NCBI GenBank assembly: GCA_029582165.1
Contig: CM055879.1
Coordinates: 35,196,330-35,260,329, forward strand
Direction of reading: 5' to 3'
DNA: 64,000 bases
From: Portulaca oleracea
Lineage: Eukaryota > Streptophyta > Magnoliopsida > Caryophyllales > Portulacaceae
Shown here: piece by piece, positions 11,646-24,119 of the stretch
How the letters are laid out: the number at the start of each line of letters is the position of its first letter
How positions within the stretch are numbered: the first letter of the stretch is position 1
The notes under the pieces: generated by a model
The model's input: only the letters and a program-made list of their open reading frames with translations
What the model was told of the DNA's origin: nothing
Databases searched by the model: none
Position numbers and translations under genes: made by a program

Positions 11646-14600
11646 ATGGCGGACTCTTGGCTATGGATCGCCATCATCGTATCCTTCTTCGTACTCGCTG
11701 CTTCGATCGATGACAAATGCGCTGCTTGCAATGCCGTTGCGGTATCTTCTTTCTCTCTATCTTCATTCAATTTCGAATTTCCTGCACTTGATTTTGTTAA
11801 TAAATGAGTAGATCTGGAGTATCAAATGAGGAATTGATATGGTTTCTGTGTTCGATTGTTCGATTATCGATTAGGATCTGGGCATTGTATGATTAATAAT
11901 TGATGATTTTCGTTTTGCAGGCGGAGCTTGAACGTGGACTCGCAAATGTAAGAATTCTTCCTCGTTCTTTTTAGTTTTGATGTAATTGAATCTGAAACTC
12001 CAAGTACTTGCTTCATCGTCACTGATCTTACTGGTAGTCTTACCAATATGTGTGTATATGTACGCTTCATCTTTTAGGTCGCAATGAAATTGACATTAAC
12101 AATACCTAGGATCAAATCACATTCTGCTTTTGTCAGTAGTATGAACTATAAATCAAGTACCAAGGTGGTTTGGGACTCTCCTATTGAGTTTATCATCATG
12201 CCTGGTTTTTACTTTCAAACATTGTATAACTTGTCTTTGGTATGAATCCCTAATTCCCCCTTATCTCCCGTACAATGCTTTTTCCAGACATCTATATTGA
12301 TCCAGCAACCAAGGGTTGTTGGATAAGATCCTTGAGTAAAACTTGATGCACCCATGTTGGGTACTTCTAGTAACTAGTAAGATTGAGAAGAAACTAAGGG
12401 AATGAATCTAGGTTAAGCCTGTCATTTGTGGATGAAACTATGGAAGTGATTCTTCTTATGTAGATGTGAGTGTTAGCGAGGTGTGAATACGGAGATTGCC
12501 AACTAGTTTTAGCTTGTATCATTCTCTGCTCAAATCAATCCTTCTTTGAACATAACATGAGCTCTGGATAGAGTTGCTCAGCAATAGGTTTTAGTGTATT
12601 GTGTATATGATTCAGTCCGATATTTGACTTGTTTCCGTAGACCTAGGCATGCCATTTTCACCTATGTTTTTCATGTTGGGCTTTGATATAGGATCCTTGT
12701 CCAATACATCATGCTGCTGCAAACCAAAGGGCTCCACTAGCTATATGGGATCGCAAGATCTCAAAAGGGGATACAAAAGGTCCACTAGGATGAAAAGAAG
12801 CTAGTTCATGATGGAATTTGGCAACATCTATCTTTATTGGGGTAAATATGTTTTTGAGCTCAATGCCATAATTTTGATGTAGTGACCATAAACATGCCTA
12901 GGAATTGAGAAACAATATAAAGCCAGAAAAAATGCACAGATGAATGACATTTAGCTGCACTCCAAATTTAAAACCCATTTAATCCAGCCTTTCTACTGGA
13001 AAGCTTGCGGTTGCTTTAGCTATAGGTACTTTTTCAGACATCATATACATGCACCCATGCTTAATCACAAACGTAGTACTTGGCATACAATCTTGCAATG
13101 CTGAATTTCCTTATGTGAGCTGAGCAAGATGCAGATCCTGTGAGCACAATATCTTTTGAGAAAGGGTTTCTGAAATCTCTAGAGATGGGTGAAAATTGAA
13201 CTATATTTGATAGATTCAGCATAGAGCTCGGCAATTTGCTTTGAAGCTAAAAGTCAGTTGCTCTGCTCCCATGTGTCTCAAGCCATTTCTAAATTGTGTG
13301 TAAATTTATCCTCCTTGGGTAGGAGATGTTATGATATGGATTTCAGGAAATACATGGATGAAATTTCTTCTGTTGTGTGAGTAGCTACGTTGGGTCTTTC
13401 TTAATTTTAAATGAATTTGCCATTCAGGAAAAACCAAGGAATCACTTGGATCTGAGAAATCGGCTAGATTCCAAAGGTCAGCGCCAAGGAAAGGTAATTG
13501 ATTACAGGTATGAATTAAGAGAGTCAATAACTTACGTCCAACTCGCTCTTAAGATCGTAATTGACCAGAAAATTGTTCCGGAAAATAATTTTGGAATAAC
13601 ACTGTTGTTTTTGCCACCCTTGAAACTGACTGTCTTGCAACTTTTCATTAGGGTGAGTGAACTGAGAGTGGTTGATCTCCTGGATGGCCTTTGTGAGAAA
13701 ATGCAAGAATACACGCTTCTAAAGGCAAGTTTATCTTCACTTGAAGAATTTACTTAGTACTCTGTAAACTCACTCACTAGCACATGATTATGGTGATATA
13801 TATTGTAATAACTTCCTCTTTTAGAGGCTTGATAACTTTTCCAATTCCACATTCATTTGTTGTCAGTCACACCTACATTGTATACCACCATATGCTACAA
13901 GTGTTGATATATAAACTTCTATTATGCAGACTCCATCAGATAAACAGGAGTGGATTAGAGTACAAAACTGGGACAACCTCCCTATCAGTATGTACCTGTG
14001 TCTTGTTAACTTATTTATCATTCACTTCTTCTAATTTTTCCTATCTTCAGTGACAAGCAGCAAGATTAATTAATCTGCTGCTATATTGGAAATTGTATAT
14101 CTTAAGAAAGTCCGTTCTCTGCTACTATCTGCCCCAACCCCTACCCAGGCGAATCTTTCTGGGAGGAATGGCATAAAAAGAAACTTGGCAATTGGTTTTC
14201 AAGGGAGTTTTTGCTATATGCTGCTGATTGTGGCAATAGTAAAATTATCACATTGCTTATAAGAATGATCATGCATGTTGAATTCGAAATTAATAACTGC
14301 ATAACTTTTGGAGTTGGTTAGGGCACATAAAATAAATGAACCAATTTACATTTTACCCCTTCAGCACCTCAGCTTAGTACAGACCTGAGAGATGTTTTAC
14401 TTTATCTTTTTACTTGTTCATCTGGAAGAAAGGGAGAAGGCAAAATCAAGCATGGGAGGATGTGGAGAAGATTCAGAGAAACTAGATGTTACAGTTGGTT
14501 GGAGTGGATTTGAGTGATTTAATTCGCCCTATGTTTTTTCCCCCCGCCAGGGGGGTTGGGGGTTGGGGGGGGGGGGGGGGGAGGTTGAAAGGAGAGGGAA

Positions 14601-15996
14601 GCTGGTTTGGTGTATTCAAACGGGTGGGAAGCAGAAAGTGGTAGCGGTTTTAATAGTTAGAATCTTGTTCAGTGGACTTATAAAACACGAACTAATTCAG
14701 GAATGCAGTTAATAGTTGTCCAGTTGTCCTTACATGTTATCTCTAAGAACTTGACTGTTAATTCTATTTTACAGACAAACAAGAAGCCAGAGCGCATTCA
14801 AAACATATATCATCTTATTGTGGAAGGTCAGTATGTCAAGGACTCTGATATCTCTCGTGGCTTTCGTTGTATTGTAGATTTGACAAAGGCATATATGCAT
14901 AACTTCTGAGAATTTTTCTGGCAGGTTGCTGGAGGAAACAGAAGAGGAGGCAAGTTGCCGTGCTTTCCACTTCACCCTGTTCTAGCCATCCTGAGTTTTA
15001 TCTATATGAAATATAATGCTGTTTCTATTGGTTTTGCAGTTGGCAGAGTTGATTAAGAAAGGCTCTGTCAAATCTGGAGGTGTGGGCAAGGTATTATGCG
15101 AGGATCTCAGCCGACACTGCCAAAAGACCAGGTAATCAATAATTTATTGATGCTTGAACTTAAATGATTGCACTACAAAAGTCAAGAAAAATGAGTGGTC
15201 TTGACGATGAAGGGAGTGTGATTTTGCTGGAGATTTGTCGATATCGAGTGTTCACCTGATTCTAAGTTCTTCAGAAAGGCAATCTGGAGTGATCTTTAGT
15301 ATTTATATTTACTTCCCACCAGTGATCAGGACTTAAGGCTTAAACAAGTGAAGCTCTAGATCTAGATACATTAAGAAAACTCATCGAAAAGTTCATGCTG
15401 ACATGTCCCTTAGAACCCTTACTGATGCCTCACCTGCTGCGAGTCTTTGTTTTGTGCCCTTCTTTTGTTACTTTTGATAACGAGGGTTCACCCGATTCTT
15501 AGTTCTTCAGAAAGATCCTTTTTTCTCATTGGTCTGTCGAGAATAGTTCAAGATCCTGTGATGGACATGCTTGTTTAAATCTTTGACCTCATTGATGCCA
15601 CGACTTGCATATATTTGAACCACCAATCAATACATATAAACTCATTTGTTGGATACTGTATGCTTAAAGAAGACATGGTGAATTTCAAAAGAAACACAGC
15701 AAATCTCTCATCTTTCCTTGCAGGGGTTTATACTTTTCTCTCATCTTTCCCTTAATTAAGACAGACAACAATTTGTGAAACGAAATCTAGTTTTTGAGTT
15801 CCTTTTTGCATTTTAGACAGAAACCATGTAAGCGGTCTAACCTAAATTTTCACAATAGAGAGACAAGTAGCATCGAAGTTCTTCATCTTCATATCGGGTC
15901 CCATTGTTGAACTCATGGTTTTCCTGTCCCTGTTGCAGTGGCTCACAAAAGGATGCTGACAGTGATGACGATGATGATCCCGAAGATGAACTTTGA
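11646..15996 (+). CDS. Canopy (CNPY)/saposin-like ER protein
   Basis: Canopy-family (DUF3456) protein of 186 residues. Animal relatives are ER co-chaperones for receptor maturation; the plant role is little known. Nine exons: 11646-11741, 11921-11947, 13428-13507, 13652-13724, 13930-13987, 14775-14826, 14925-14949, 15040-15131 and 15939-15996. All phases close. A signal peptide (residues 1-20, WLWIAIIVSFFVLAAS) is followed by six cysteines at 25, 28, 82, 127, 157 and 164, the saposin-fold pattern. HLDLRNRLDSKGQRQGKVIDYR is split over exons 3 and 4. The C-terminus is a DDDDD tract ending PEDEL, which resembles a K/HDEL retrieval signal. Introns 4 (donor 13725) and 7 (donor 14950) both use GC donors within AG|GCAAGT; GT alternatives nearby break the frame. 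Family call is firm. Confidence 0.9.
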
Positions 15997-17293
15997 GGGA
16001 CTTGGATTCCAAAATTTCTCTCCATAGACTTAATCAGTCTGTTTACCCTTTTTGTTCTTTTTCATTAGGCAAAGCTTTAAATCCAAAGTTAGTGATCAGG
16101 TCGCGGTAAAATGTAACTGATGAGCCCTCATTATTTGTCCATTGAGTGACACTTACTATCTGTAACAAGTCCAGCAAGTGAAAACATGAAATCTTGCTTA
16201 TGGATGGATCTGAGACTCTGATACATACTCTAAAGACAGCTTAGGATTAATCCAGTACTCTTTTCTTGAAATGATAAATGTTCACGTATTATGTCTTTTT
16301 TTTTTTAATCCTCCTGGAGTTTTTTTTCCCTTTTTTCCTCTGGGAGTTTATTGTTGTAAATTGTCTTTTTGATATGAGTTTTCCTTATATTTTTGTTGTA
16401 CATTAGGTCATCTCCTGAAACTAGTCAAATTGGTTTATTATGTGCATTTTCAAGATGCTCATGGAAGTGGCAAATTCATACATTAAAGTTAAGAAGTCCA
16501 CTTAATAATAGCTATCATCATATATATTTTTAAAAAAGATAATTCTTCCAATGTATAATAAGAGCAGTCCAACTATACATTAAAAAAAAGTTACACGCTT
16601 ACTAATATTTTGGACCTATTTTTAGGGTGTCCATTAAATTTACAGACTCCTCTCATTGTATAATAAACTATTCATTGCATGGAGATTGGTAAAAGGGGAT
16701 ATAAATCATATAATTATCCACAAGAAATTCCAAAAATATACATAGAAAGTACATCATAAGTTTGTCTAGACCACTTTTCCCCCCTTATATTACAATAACA
16801 CTGTTTCTTGAATGTGCAACTGTGCCCTAATGTAACAATATTGAATTACTACTAAACAATCAATGTGTTTCTCTCCAATCTCCACAGTTCTAGTTATCAA
16901 TTGAAAATACAAAAAAAAAAAAAAGAAATTTTGATTCTGTTGACCTAAAACCAACACTAGGAAATAAAATCACCCAAATTACCTCTGCTGCTACATCCTG
17001 ATGCACAAACTATCAACAGCAAAGAATTACATTTTACATGGTTAGACCACACTTCTTCCTTCTTTATGCAAGCCCTTTTCATCATTCCCTCATATCCGGC
17101 ACTCGTGTATCTCTTTTTCCCCATCGGTTTGCTGTCTATTTACAATAACAACAACAACAAACTCTCAGAAGAAACACGTTTGAGCGCCATCTGGGGAATC
17201 CAGTAGAACTTGCACGGTAATACTACTAATAATAAGTTGAATGCGCACCCGATTGGTTCCAAGTTATATTCCTAGCTTGATGGCCAAGAACAC
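15997..17293. other. Convergent intergenic interval
   Basis: 3' flanks of the Canopy gene (plus) and the PP2C gene (minus). AT-rich, with a poly-A stretch near 16911-16924 and caa repeats near 17144-17160. No further gene seen. Confidence 0.6.
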
Positions 17294-20009
17294 TCAGAGG
17301 CTATCTAGCGCGCCCTTCAACAGATTCAGCCCTTCAGACGATATACTCCTCCTCCTTGTGCCGCGCACTTCAATCTTAGGTGGCGGGTCCGCCGAGAAGC
17401 AGACCACGATGACCGTCAGATTATCATACGTGTCCCGCTTGAGCGCCTCCCTGACAAGCTCCCTCGAGCACTTTTCCGGGTCATTGTGAAGCATGAGTTC
17501 TCTCCTCGCGATGGTGACCGCGCATTGGCTGCTCATCACATCCCAAAGGCCATCGCAGGCTAATAACAGGAACTCGTCGTCCTCGGTCAGGATGGTCTCA
17601 TGCAACTCGGGCTCGGAGCTCAGTGGGAAAGAAGAACCCTTCGGGCCCTTCATGTGCCAGTCTCCAAGGGCCCGCGCAACGGATAACTGCCCGTTGAGGT
17701 ACCCGTCGTAGACCACCCCGCCAAGCCTCTCGATCCTTTGCCTCTCCGACGAGCAGCTCGGTTTGTGGTCCTTGGATAGCTCGACTGCCTTCCCCCGCTT
17801 CCCCAAGACAGCGCGACAGTCCCCGGCATTTGCAATTAGCATTGTCCTTCATAAAAACAAATGGACACAAGTCATATGACATGAAACCTAGTTGCTTACA
17901 GTATCTATGGATTGGATGTCCATGATAGGCCTGTGCAATTCGTGGGTAAGGTAAGGTAAGGTAAAACTGACAACTTTTGGTAATTTTGGTAAGTTTGGTT
18001 CAGATTTGGGTAAATTTCTAATAAATGATTGGGTAAGTTTGGAGAAATTTAGGTAAAGTTTAGGTAATTTCTACATACCCATCATTTACCCATCAAATGG
18101 ACAAGCTCTGTGAAGATGACTGAGAAACAGAGAAGGGGGTGAGACAAATGACATGGTTCATTAGGCTTTCTATGATCGTACGAGCAAATATTCATTTGAT
18201 CCGATGAGCATATGAACCGGAATGAAAGAATTGCGATCAGACCTAGTGGAATGAGTGCCATATCCAGAGCGAGGAAAAAAAGGTTACCTTCCAAATATAA
18301 GGGCGGTCAAGGCTGTGGTACCAGAAGAAATGTCGAGTGAGCTAGCATCAGCAAACGCATGATCCGCCTTGACGAAAGCGCTCTTAATTGCTTTCGGTAC
18401 GCAAGCGGGAAAGTGCGGATCTTCAACTATATAATTAAGTAGGTTCTTCCGAACAAAAGAAGCTGCATCTATGCCACCATGGCCATCAAATACCTATTCG
18501 TACAGAGTGAAATCCTCAGTTTCATGTAACTCGATGACAAACTTGACACATAAACGAAGAATGATAATAACTACGTCCACCTAAGAAAGGAACTAACCCC
18601 GTAGAATGCTCCAGGAGACGGAAAATTGTCAGGTGCACCGAGATGCTCACGGAGATTATCTATGCACACATGTTCATCCTCCAAGTACTGCTTTGGCCCT
18701 TTCTCAGCGCAACTTCCAGATCGAAACACGGGTAGAAAAACAGACTTCTCATCTGTGGGTGTCTTATTGGGTGTCTTATTGCAGACAGACCCGTCATCGG
18801 GTTCCTATATGACACGGGGCAAAAAATAAACAAGTTCAACTCCAGCACTAAAACGAGGCTACATCCCATTCTTTTCATAATAACCTAGAGAGAGTACCCA
18901 CACCCCCGATGACATACAATGTTGGTGTATCATTCTTTAGACAAGCCCCTTCCATCAAGGTGGACATTCTTTATAAGGGTGCGTTTGGTAATCACTGGGA
19001 AAAACTATTTCAGGAAAGACTTTCCCCTAGAGAAAATGTTTACTGAGTTTGAGAGCAAAATAATGGGTCCCATATTAAAAATTTTCTATCTATTAGGGAC
19101 AACCAAACATGAGAAAGTTTTCCAACCAAACATAACCAAAGAAAGAACAAACACGGAAAACGTTCCTTCCAAGCAAAGGCATAAGGTCAAGGAGAAAGTT
19201 ACCTAATGATTCTCAATTTTTCATCTCGATCTTATTTGAAGGCGGTGACAGAGTAGTTTAACTACGGATACATCCAACTAAATGTAGCCTTAAGACAACA
19301 ATTTGGGATGTCATTATCATCAATAAAGTCATCACATTAGTCATATGAACCATTTACCTTCATTACTTACTCGTGACAAATTAATAATCATCATTTTCAA
19401 GCCTTTGATACCCTTTAGAATGTACTATCATAGCCTTGTTTTCAATCATATGCTACATCCCTTTCTCCTATCCTATAGTTCCTATTATGTTAGATTCCAA
19501 GATATGCCCTAAGAAGGTAATCAACCTCATCAAGTCACTTTATTCTAAGCCAAAATTCAACAACATGATACATGCACTACATAGAACAAGTTTGCAAGAA
19601 CTCTAATTCAATATACATTACATGCACCTAGAGTTTATACTCCGGGATATCTGCAAGTGAACAATTATACTATTGAGAATGAACAACTTAATATCTGCAA
19701 GTTAACAATCACAAACTCTAGGATCACGTAATAAATTGCCACCCTAATTAAGTGCGAAAAGAGAGCAGGGGTTACCAAATCAGTGAATAAGCAGAGTGCA
19801 GCAGAACTCATGGAATGCCTCACCACAGAGATGTGTCTAGGAGGCTTGGCAATGGATGTTTGCTTCAGATTTTGACCATCATCTAAACTCCCATCCTCTC
19901 CACCATTGTCTTTATTATTATTATTGTTGTTGTTGTTGTTGTTCTTATTATTATTGTAACTGCCTTCTAAAATTGCAATAGGAGGAGAAAATTCAGCACC
20001 TGCTGCCAT
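17294..20009 (-). CDS. Protein phosphatase 2C (PP2C)
   Basis: Metal-dependent Ser/Thr phosphatase, 399 residues. Four exons in order: 20009-19776, 18804-18598, 18493-18288 and 17846-17294; phases close. PP2C signature blocks are VFDGHGG (148-154, metal-binding Asp150), [11 protein letters not shown] (from 221), [24 protein letters not shown] (Asp314) and DNLTVIVV (Asp357). The tail has [15 protein letters not shown]. This shape recalls the Arabidopsis DBP1/PP2C-22-type group, whose members dephosphorylate signalling targets; the exact orthologue is not certain. The N-terminal exon carries an Asn-rich run encoded by aac/aat repeats (plus strand 19914-19950), probably length-variable. The leader upstream is rich in TC and TA repeats. 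All introns are GT-AG. Confidence 0.9.
18975..19165. mobile_element. MITE-like repeat in a PP2C intron ('gggtgcgtttggta' family)
   Basis: Begins gggtgcgtttggtaatcact, followed by phrases with ggaaagactttcccctag and accaaacataacc. Members of the same family lie at 30.9-31.3, 31.9-32.3, 55.6-55.8 and 57.2-57.3 kb. Termini resemble hAT-like MITEs, but this is inference. Confidence 0.55.
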
Positions 20010-20905
20010 AATCTCTCATAGATATATGCTTACAATCACCCCTCTTCCTCTTCCTCTTATCTTTTTTCCTTTTTTCTTTTTTTGGGTAGAACCCTCTTAT
20101 CTTTTCTCCAACAACAAAGACCTAGAAAAATTAAACCCCCACAAGTAACCCTAATGATCAACCCTCAACTAACCCTAATGATCAACAACTGCCAAATGTA
20201 CTTCCTTGAATATCATCAAACTGCCACAAATCAGAACAAGTAACCCTAATTAATAATTTGATCAATCAATAAAACCCTCCAATGATATGATCACAAAACA
20301 CCCAAATCACAAACTCTATTATACACAAGAAATTGTCAATCTCAAGCCCTAGAAGTTTCTGACAAAGTCAACAGATCAAATACCTAACTATTTCTCTAAA
20401 ACAGAATTATGATCTATTCAATAGTATATAGGGCACAATCACAACAAACAACAAGATTCGAACTTTTGGTAGGAATCAAGAAGAATGATGTAAGAGAATA
20501 AAAGGGTAGGATCGAATTAAAGGGGGGAATGAAACCCTTAAACATGAATTGGAAAAGGGTTTCACGAAGATAGATTAGATAGAAAGATAGATAGATTAGA
20601 TAGATTGAAAAAGTAAAGAAAGTGGTTGGAAAAAGGGAAATTTGATGAAGATAGGAGCCCGAAAAATAGAGGAGTGTATTGGGTGTGGATAAATTTGAGA
20701 TGCAGGGGAGGAGAGAGAATTTTGTTACCAAATGTGGTCGGCCATAAAAGTAGAGTCTCCAATTTGAGAGAGAAAGATGAAATTTCTTCTAAAATTAAAT
20801 TTAAAAATTAACGTCCAAAAAAAACTGTCGTTGTGAAAACTTTCCCAACTACTCTGTCTCTGTATGTCGGCAAAAATTTCCCGGTGGTTTGAAAAAAAAA
20901 AAGAG

Positions 20906-21310
20906 ATTCTATCATAGTTGAATTTATTTTTAACTATGGTAGTTGAAATGTACAATTATCTTTAATTTTATCATTAAAATATAAAATTAATATATGTATT
21001 CATCATAGGACTTGCTACAATAAGTAAATCTATATGTTAAAGTTATAATTTTTTATAAACTTGAATATTTTAAAGAAAATTCTACCATAGTGGACTTTTT
21101 TTCAACTATCATAGTTGAAAAGTGAAAAGACCATTAATTTTACCATAAAAATTCAAAATCAATGTAGGTTGATCAAAATAACTTGATACAATAATTAACT
21201 ATGTTTATGGGGATATAAATCTTTTTTAAAAATATGATTTATTTTTGATAAATGAATGCTATAAAATTTTCAACTACCATAGTTGAAAATAAATTCAACT
21301 ATGGTGGAAT
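20906..21310. mobile_element. Dimeric MITE with 45-bp inverted ends
   Basis: The left end (from attctatcatagttgaattt) and the right end (reading back from 21310, attccaccatagttgaattt) are near-identical inverted repeats over about 45 bp. A third copy of the end, in the same direction as the left one, starts at 21079 (attctaccatagtggact). The element therefore looks like two head-to-tail units of about 173 bp closed by one inverted end. It contains no coding sequence. Confidence 0.7.
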
Positions 21311-21690
21311 TTTCATTGAAAAAACATTTACCCCCCACGAGTTTAATTTTTTTAAGTCTTATCTATCAATATTTTTTTTTTGCTTACTTGAAATTCTTTT
21401 GTTTTTGGAAAATTGGAAACAAATAATATGTATTTTAAAGTTATTGGTAAAAAATAATCCGAACTTACAACCTTGTTACAGATAAACTGAGTTTTAATCT
21501 TTATTATTTGTAGCATCCGCCACCTATTTAAACTCGTTCGAAAATGACATTACGGTGGCGATATTATACATGGAATTTTAAACATGATTATATTAGATCA
21601 TCAATGTCATTGTTGCAACTATCGCTTGAGGGACTATTCCAGGGCCTAAAGAACATGTTTGTTTTTTTAAAAAAAAAAAAAATTATGTAG

Positions 21691-21801
21691 GGTTTGCACA
21701 TGTTCGATGGGGCCCAAGCATTGTGGAACGATGTACTTCAAACCAATCTGATGAGTCTGACGGGTCCCTTGAAATTTGATTCAAATCGGACTTGTGTTTA
21801 A
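21691..21801 (+). pseudogene. Relic exon fragment of a glutamate receptor-like gene
   Basis: A 36-codon open stretch reads like part of a GLR ligand-binding-protein-like domain: MFDGAQALWNDVLQTNL, then LTGPLKFDSNR, ending in TAA. The intact GLR gene in this window has VFDGGQAVLDNVLQTDL and LTGHLKFDSDR at the matching place (in exon 26347-27692). No matching sequence can be seen on either side, and there is no frame long enough to be a gene. I infer a decayed second GLR copy or a duplicated fragment. A TAG immediately precedes it and could once have been a splice acceptor, but this region has no intron in the intact gene. Confidence 0.75.
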
Positions 21802-22024
21802 ATTTTACTATAGAAATTTCATAGATATTTTTGTTAGGAAGCGTCCACACATAAATTACAAGCAAAAATGCAATTTCTCGTAATGTTTAATAGTAACATG
21901 ACCTAATCTATTTTCTAATTTAGAAAATTGGTGTTTATTGCATAGTTCATAACCATGGAACAATTCCTTTTACCGATTCATTTTAAAGGGTATTCAAAAT
22001 TATGAAAACACACATGTTCTTTGG

Positions 22025-22195
22025 TTAAATTCAGGTTTGGATTGATTGAATTAGATTGGAATGGATAATTTATGATTTTTTTTTTTGGGAATTGTGTTTT
22101 TAGAGAGGATGTCTTTTTGGGGAATTATGTAAGATTTGAATTGAATTAGAATAAATTAAATTGAATTGGATAAATTAATGTAACATATCCAAGGA
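22025..22195. mobile_element. MITE-like repeat, same family as the nested element at 9.6 kb
   Basis: Shares tgttctttggtt, caggtttggattgattgaat, gggaattgtgtttttagagaggatg and ccaaggagca-type ends with the inner element at 9577-9738. The surrounding 21802-23170 is AT-rich with nothing else recognised. Confidence 0.45.
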
Positions 22196-23177
22196 GCAGG
22201 ACCATAATGAGTAGTTATTGAAAAACAATGGTCTTCCCCACCATGAAAATTGGTCAACTTTTATCACTTTGTCAAATCAAGTTGTAGGATGAATACCATA
22301 TGCTGATCACAATGTGAACACAAGATGATCCATTATCCATTTATCCACAACATCATGTAAGTGATTGAAAATGATTCTCCACATTATGAGACTTGTCAAC
22401 TCTATGACCCCAAAACTTGTATTAGTGAAAATACATAACATAATTAAAATATCCAATGTAAATAATGCTTACTATTATTAAACATCTCAATTTTAAAAAT
22501 TTCAATTTCCTTAGTATTTGGCTTGCATGGCTAATGATAAGTCCAAATATTAAAGAAGTATTGTGACGTCTATTGTCTATGTGGCAGAAGTATCTATCGA
22601 AATTAACATGAAAATAAATTTTTAAAAATTGACCCTGTAATATACAAAAATATTAAAACTGACACGTTTAGGAAATTGAATTGAATTAAGGCTTATCAAC
22701 TTCACCTTAAGAGGAAAATAAATATATCTTAAAAGTTAGCAAAATTTATCAAAATTTATTTACAAAAATTTTAAAATTAATTACTTTTTAAAAACATTTT
22801 TTACCCAGCCAAAATTTAGAGTAGTTAAGATATTTAAAATTTTAAAATTTTTTAAAAATATTTTAATTAAGAAAATATAATTTATAATTTTGTACTAAAT
22901 AAAAAAAACGGTTAAAATAAAATTTGATATATATATAAATAAAATTCATTTTAATTATAATGATTGTCGTTGACATGCAACTATGATAAATTTTTCTAAT
23001 ACTACCTTGGCTCATTTTACCTAAATTTTTTGTCCCAAAATATTTGTTCTATTTACAATCCCAACAACTGTAATTCTTTTTCTACCCTTAATTAATAAAT
23101 TTATTTATCACTTTTTACAATTGCAACAACTATTATCTTCAATTAAAGTAAAGGTAGTTTGGGTAAATTACATATTA

Positions 23178-23393
23178 TTTTCGTCCCAAAATTATTGTTA
23201 TTTGACTAAATTTTGACCATTGATTACTCACAAATTATAATGAGTTACGACTCGAAATTACCACCATTAAAAATATTCATTAGTAAAAATTACAATGACG
23301 ATAATTTCATATCATAGCTCATTATAATTTGAGAATAACCAATGATCAAAATTTAGTCTAATAACAAATATTTTGGGGTGAAGATAGTATTTT
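23178..23393. mobile_element. Stowaway-like MITE with long inverted repeats
   Basis: The left arm (from cgtcccaaaattattgtta, 23181-23245) and the right arm (about 23320-23392) are inverted repeats of some 65 bp, differing at scattered sites. The two arms are separated by only about 75 bp, so the transcript would fold into a long hairpin. Confidence 0.65.
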
Positions 23394-23930
23394 TTTACCT
23401 CAATTTTCAATATGTATTGTTCTTTTCAAATTAGGTAAATTGACAATATATTAGGACAAATGTAGTAATTAAAAAGGGACGGCTTAGTGCCTAGTTGAGT
23501 ACCAACCACAGAAACTTGTTTGGTTGTTTGGGAAAAAAAAACACAAGAAAAAAAATAAAATCATTGGGGTTTGTACTTTTGTTTTTTGAGCATCATCCAA
23601 TCCAATCCAGATTATTCTTTAATGATAGAGAGACATAGAGAAGCGAGTATCTTGGTGTCTGGTTGTCTGCATATCCAAACACACACAGCCATAAGATTCA
23701 TAGTAGTAAATTCATAAGAATTTCACAGTCCAGAATTATTTACTGCAAACAGATGAAGATAATCAAATTCAACTTGCATCGTTCCCACTCCCAGTACAGC
23801 TTGACCTTTCAACCATTCAATTTCCTGTTTTCTTCTCTCTTTTTCCCCCCTTTCGTTGACTCACGTGTTACTCTACTCTCCTCTCTATCTATTCACACAA
23901 CTTCTTCCTCAATTCCAGCTCTCTTTTTTC

Positions 23931-24025
23931 ACCTCTCAATTTTTGCTATCAATTTCAGTTTGTTATGGATCAATCTGCAACCTCTCAATTTTTGCTATCA
24001 ATTTCAGTTTGTTATGGATCAATCC
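23931..24025 (+). repeat. 49-bp tandem duplication in the GLR leader
   Basis: Two near-identical 49-bp copies (acctctcaatttttgctatc...) lie head to tail at 23931 and 23980. They are within the likely 5' leader exon of the GLR gene and generate part of an upstream reading frame. Confidence 0.75.
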
Positions 24026-24069
24026 CAATGCAGATTAAAGGGTTCATTGAGCTCATCTCGGCTAGCTAA
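23965..24069 (+). other. Upstream ORF in the GLR leader exon
   Basis: A 34-codon frame, starting MDQSATSQFLLSIS and ending LISAS before TAA, lies before the likely leader-intron donor at 24078. Transcription start is unknown, so it may or may not be in the mRNA. If it is, it could damp translation of the main frame. Confidence 0.35.
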
Positions 24070-24119
24070 ATGTGAATGTAAGTTGGCAGTTTGTGAGTCA
24101 TTTTCATTGCTTTATGGTG

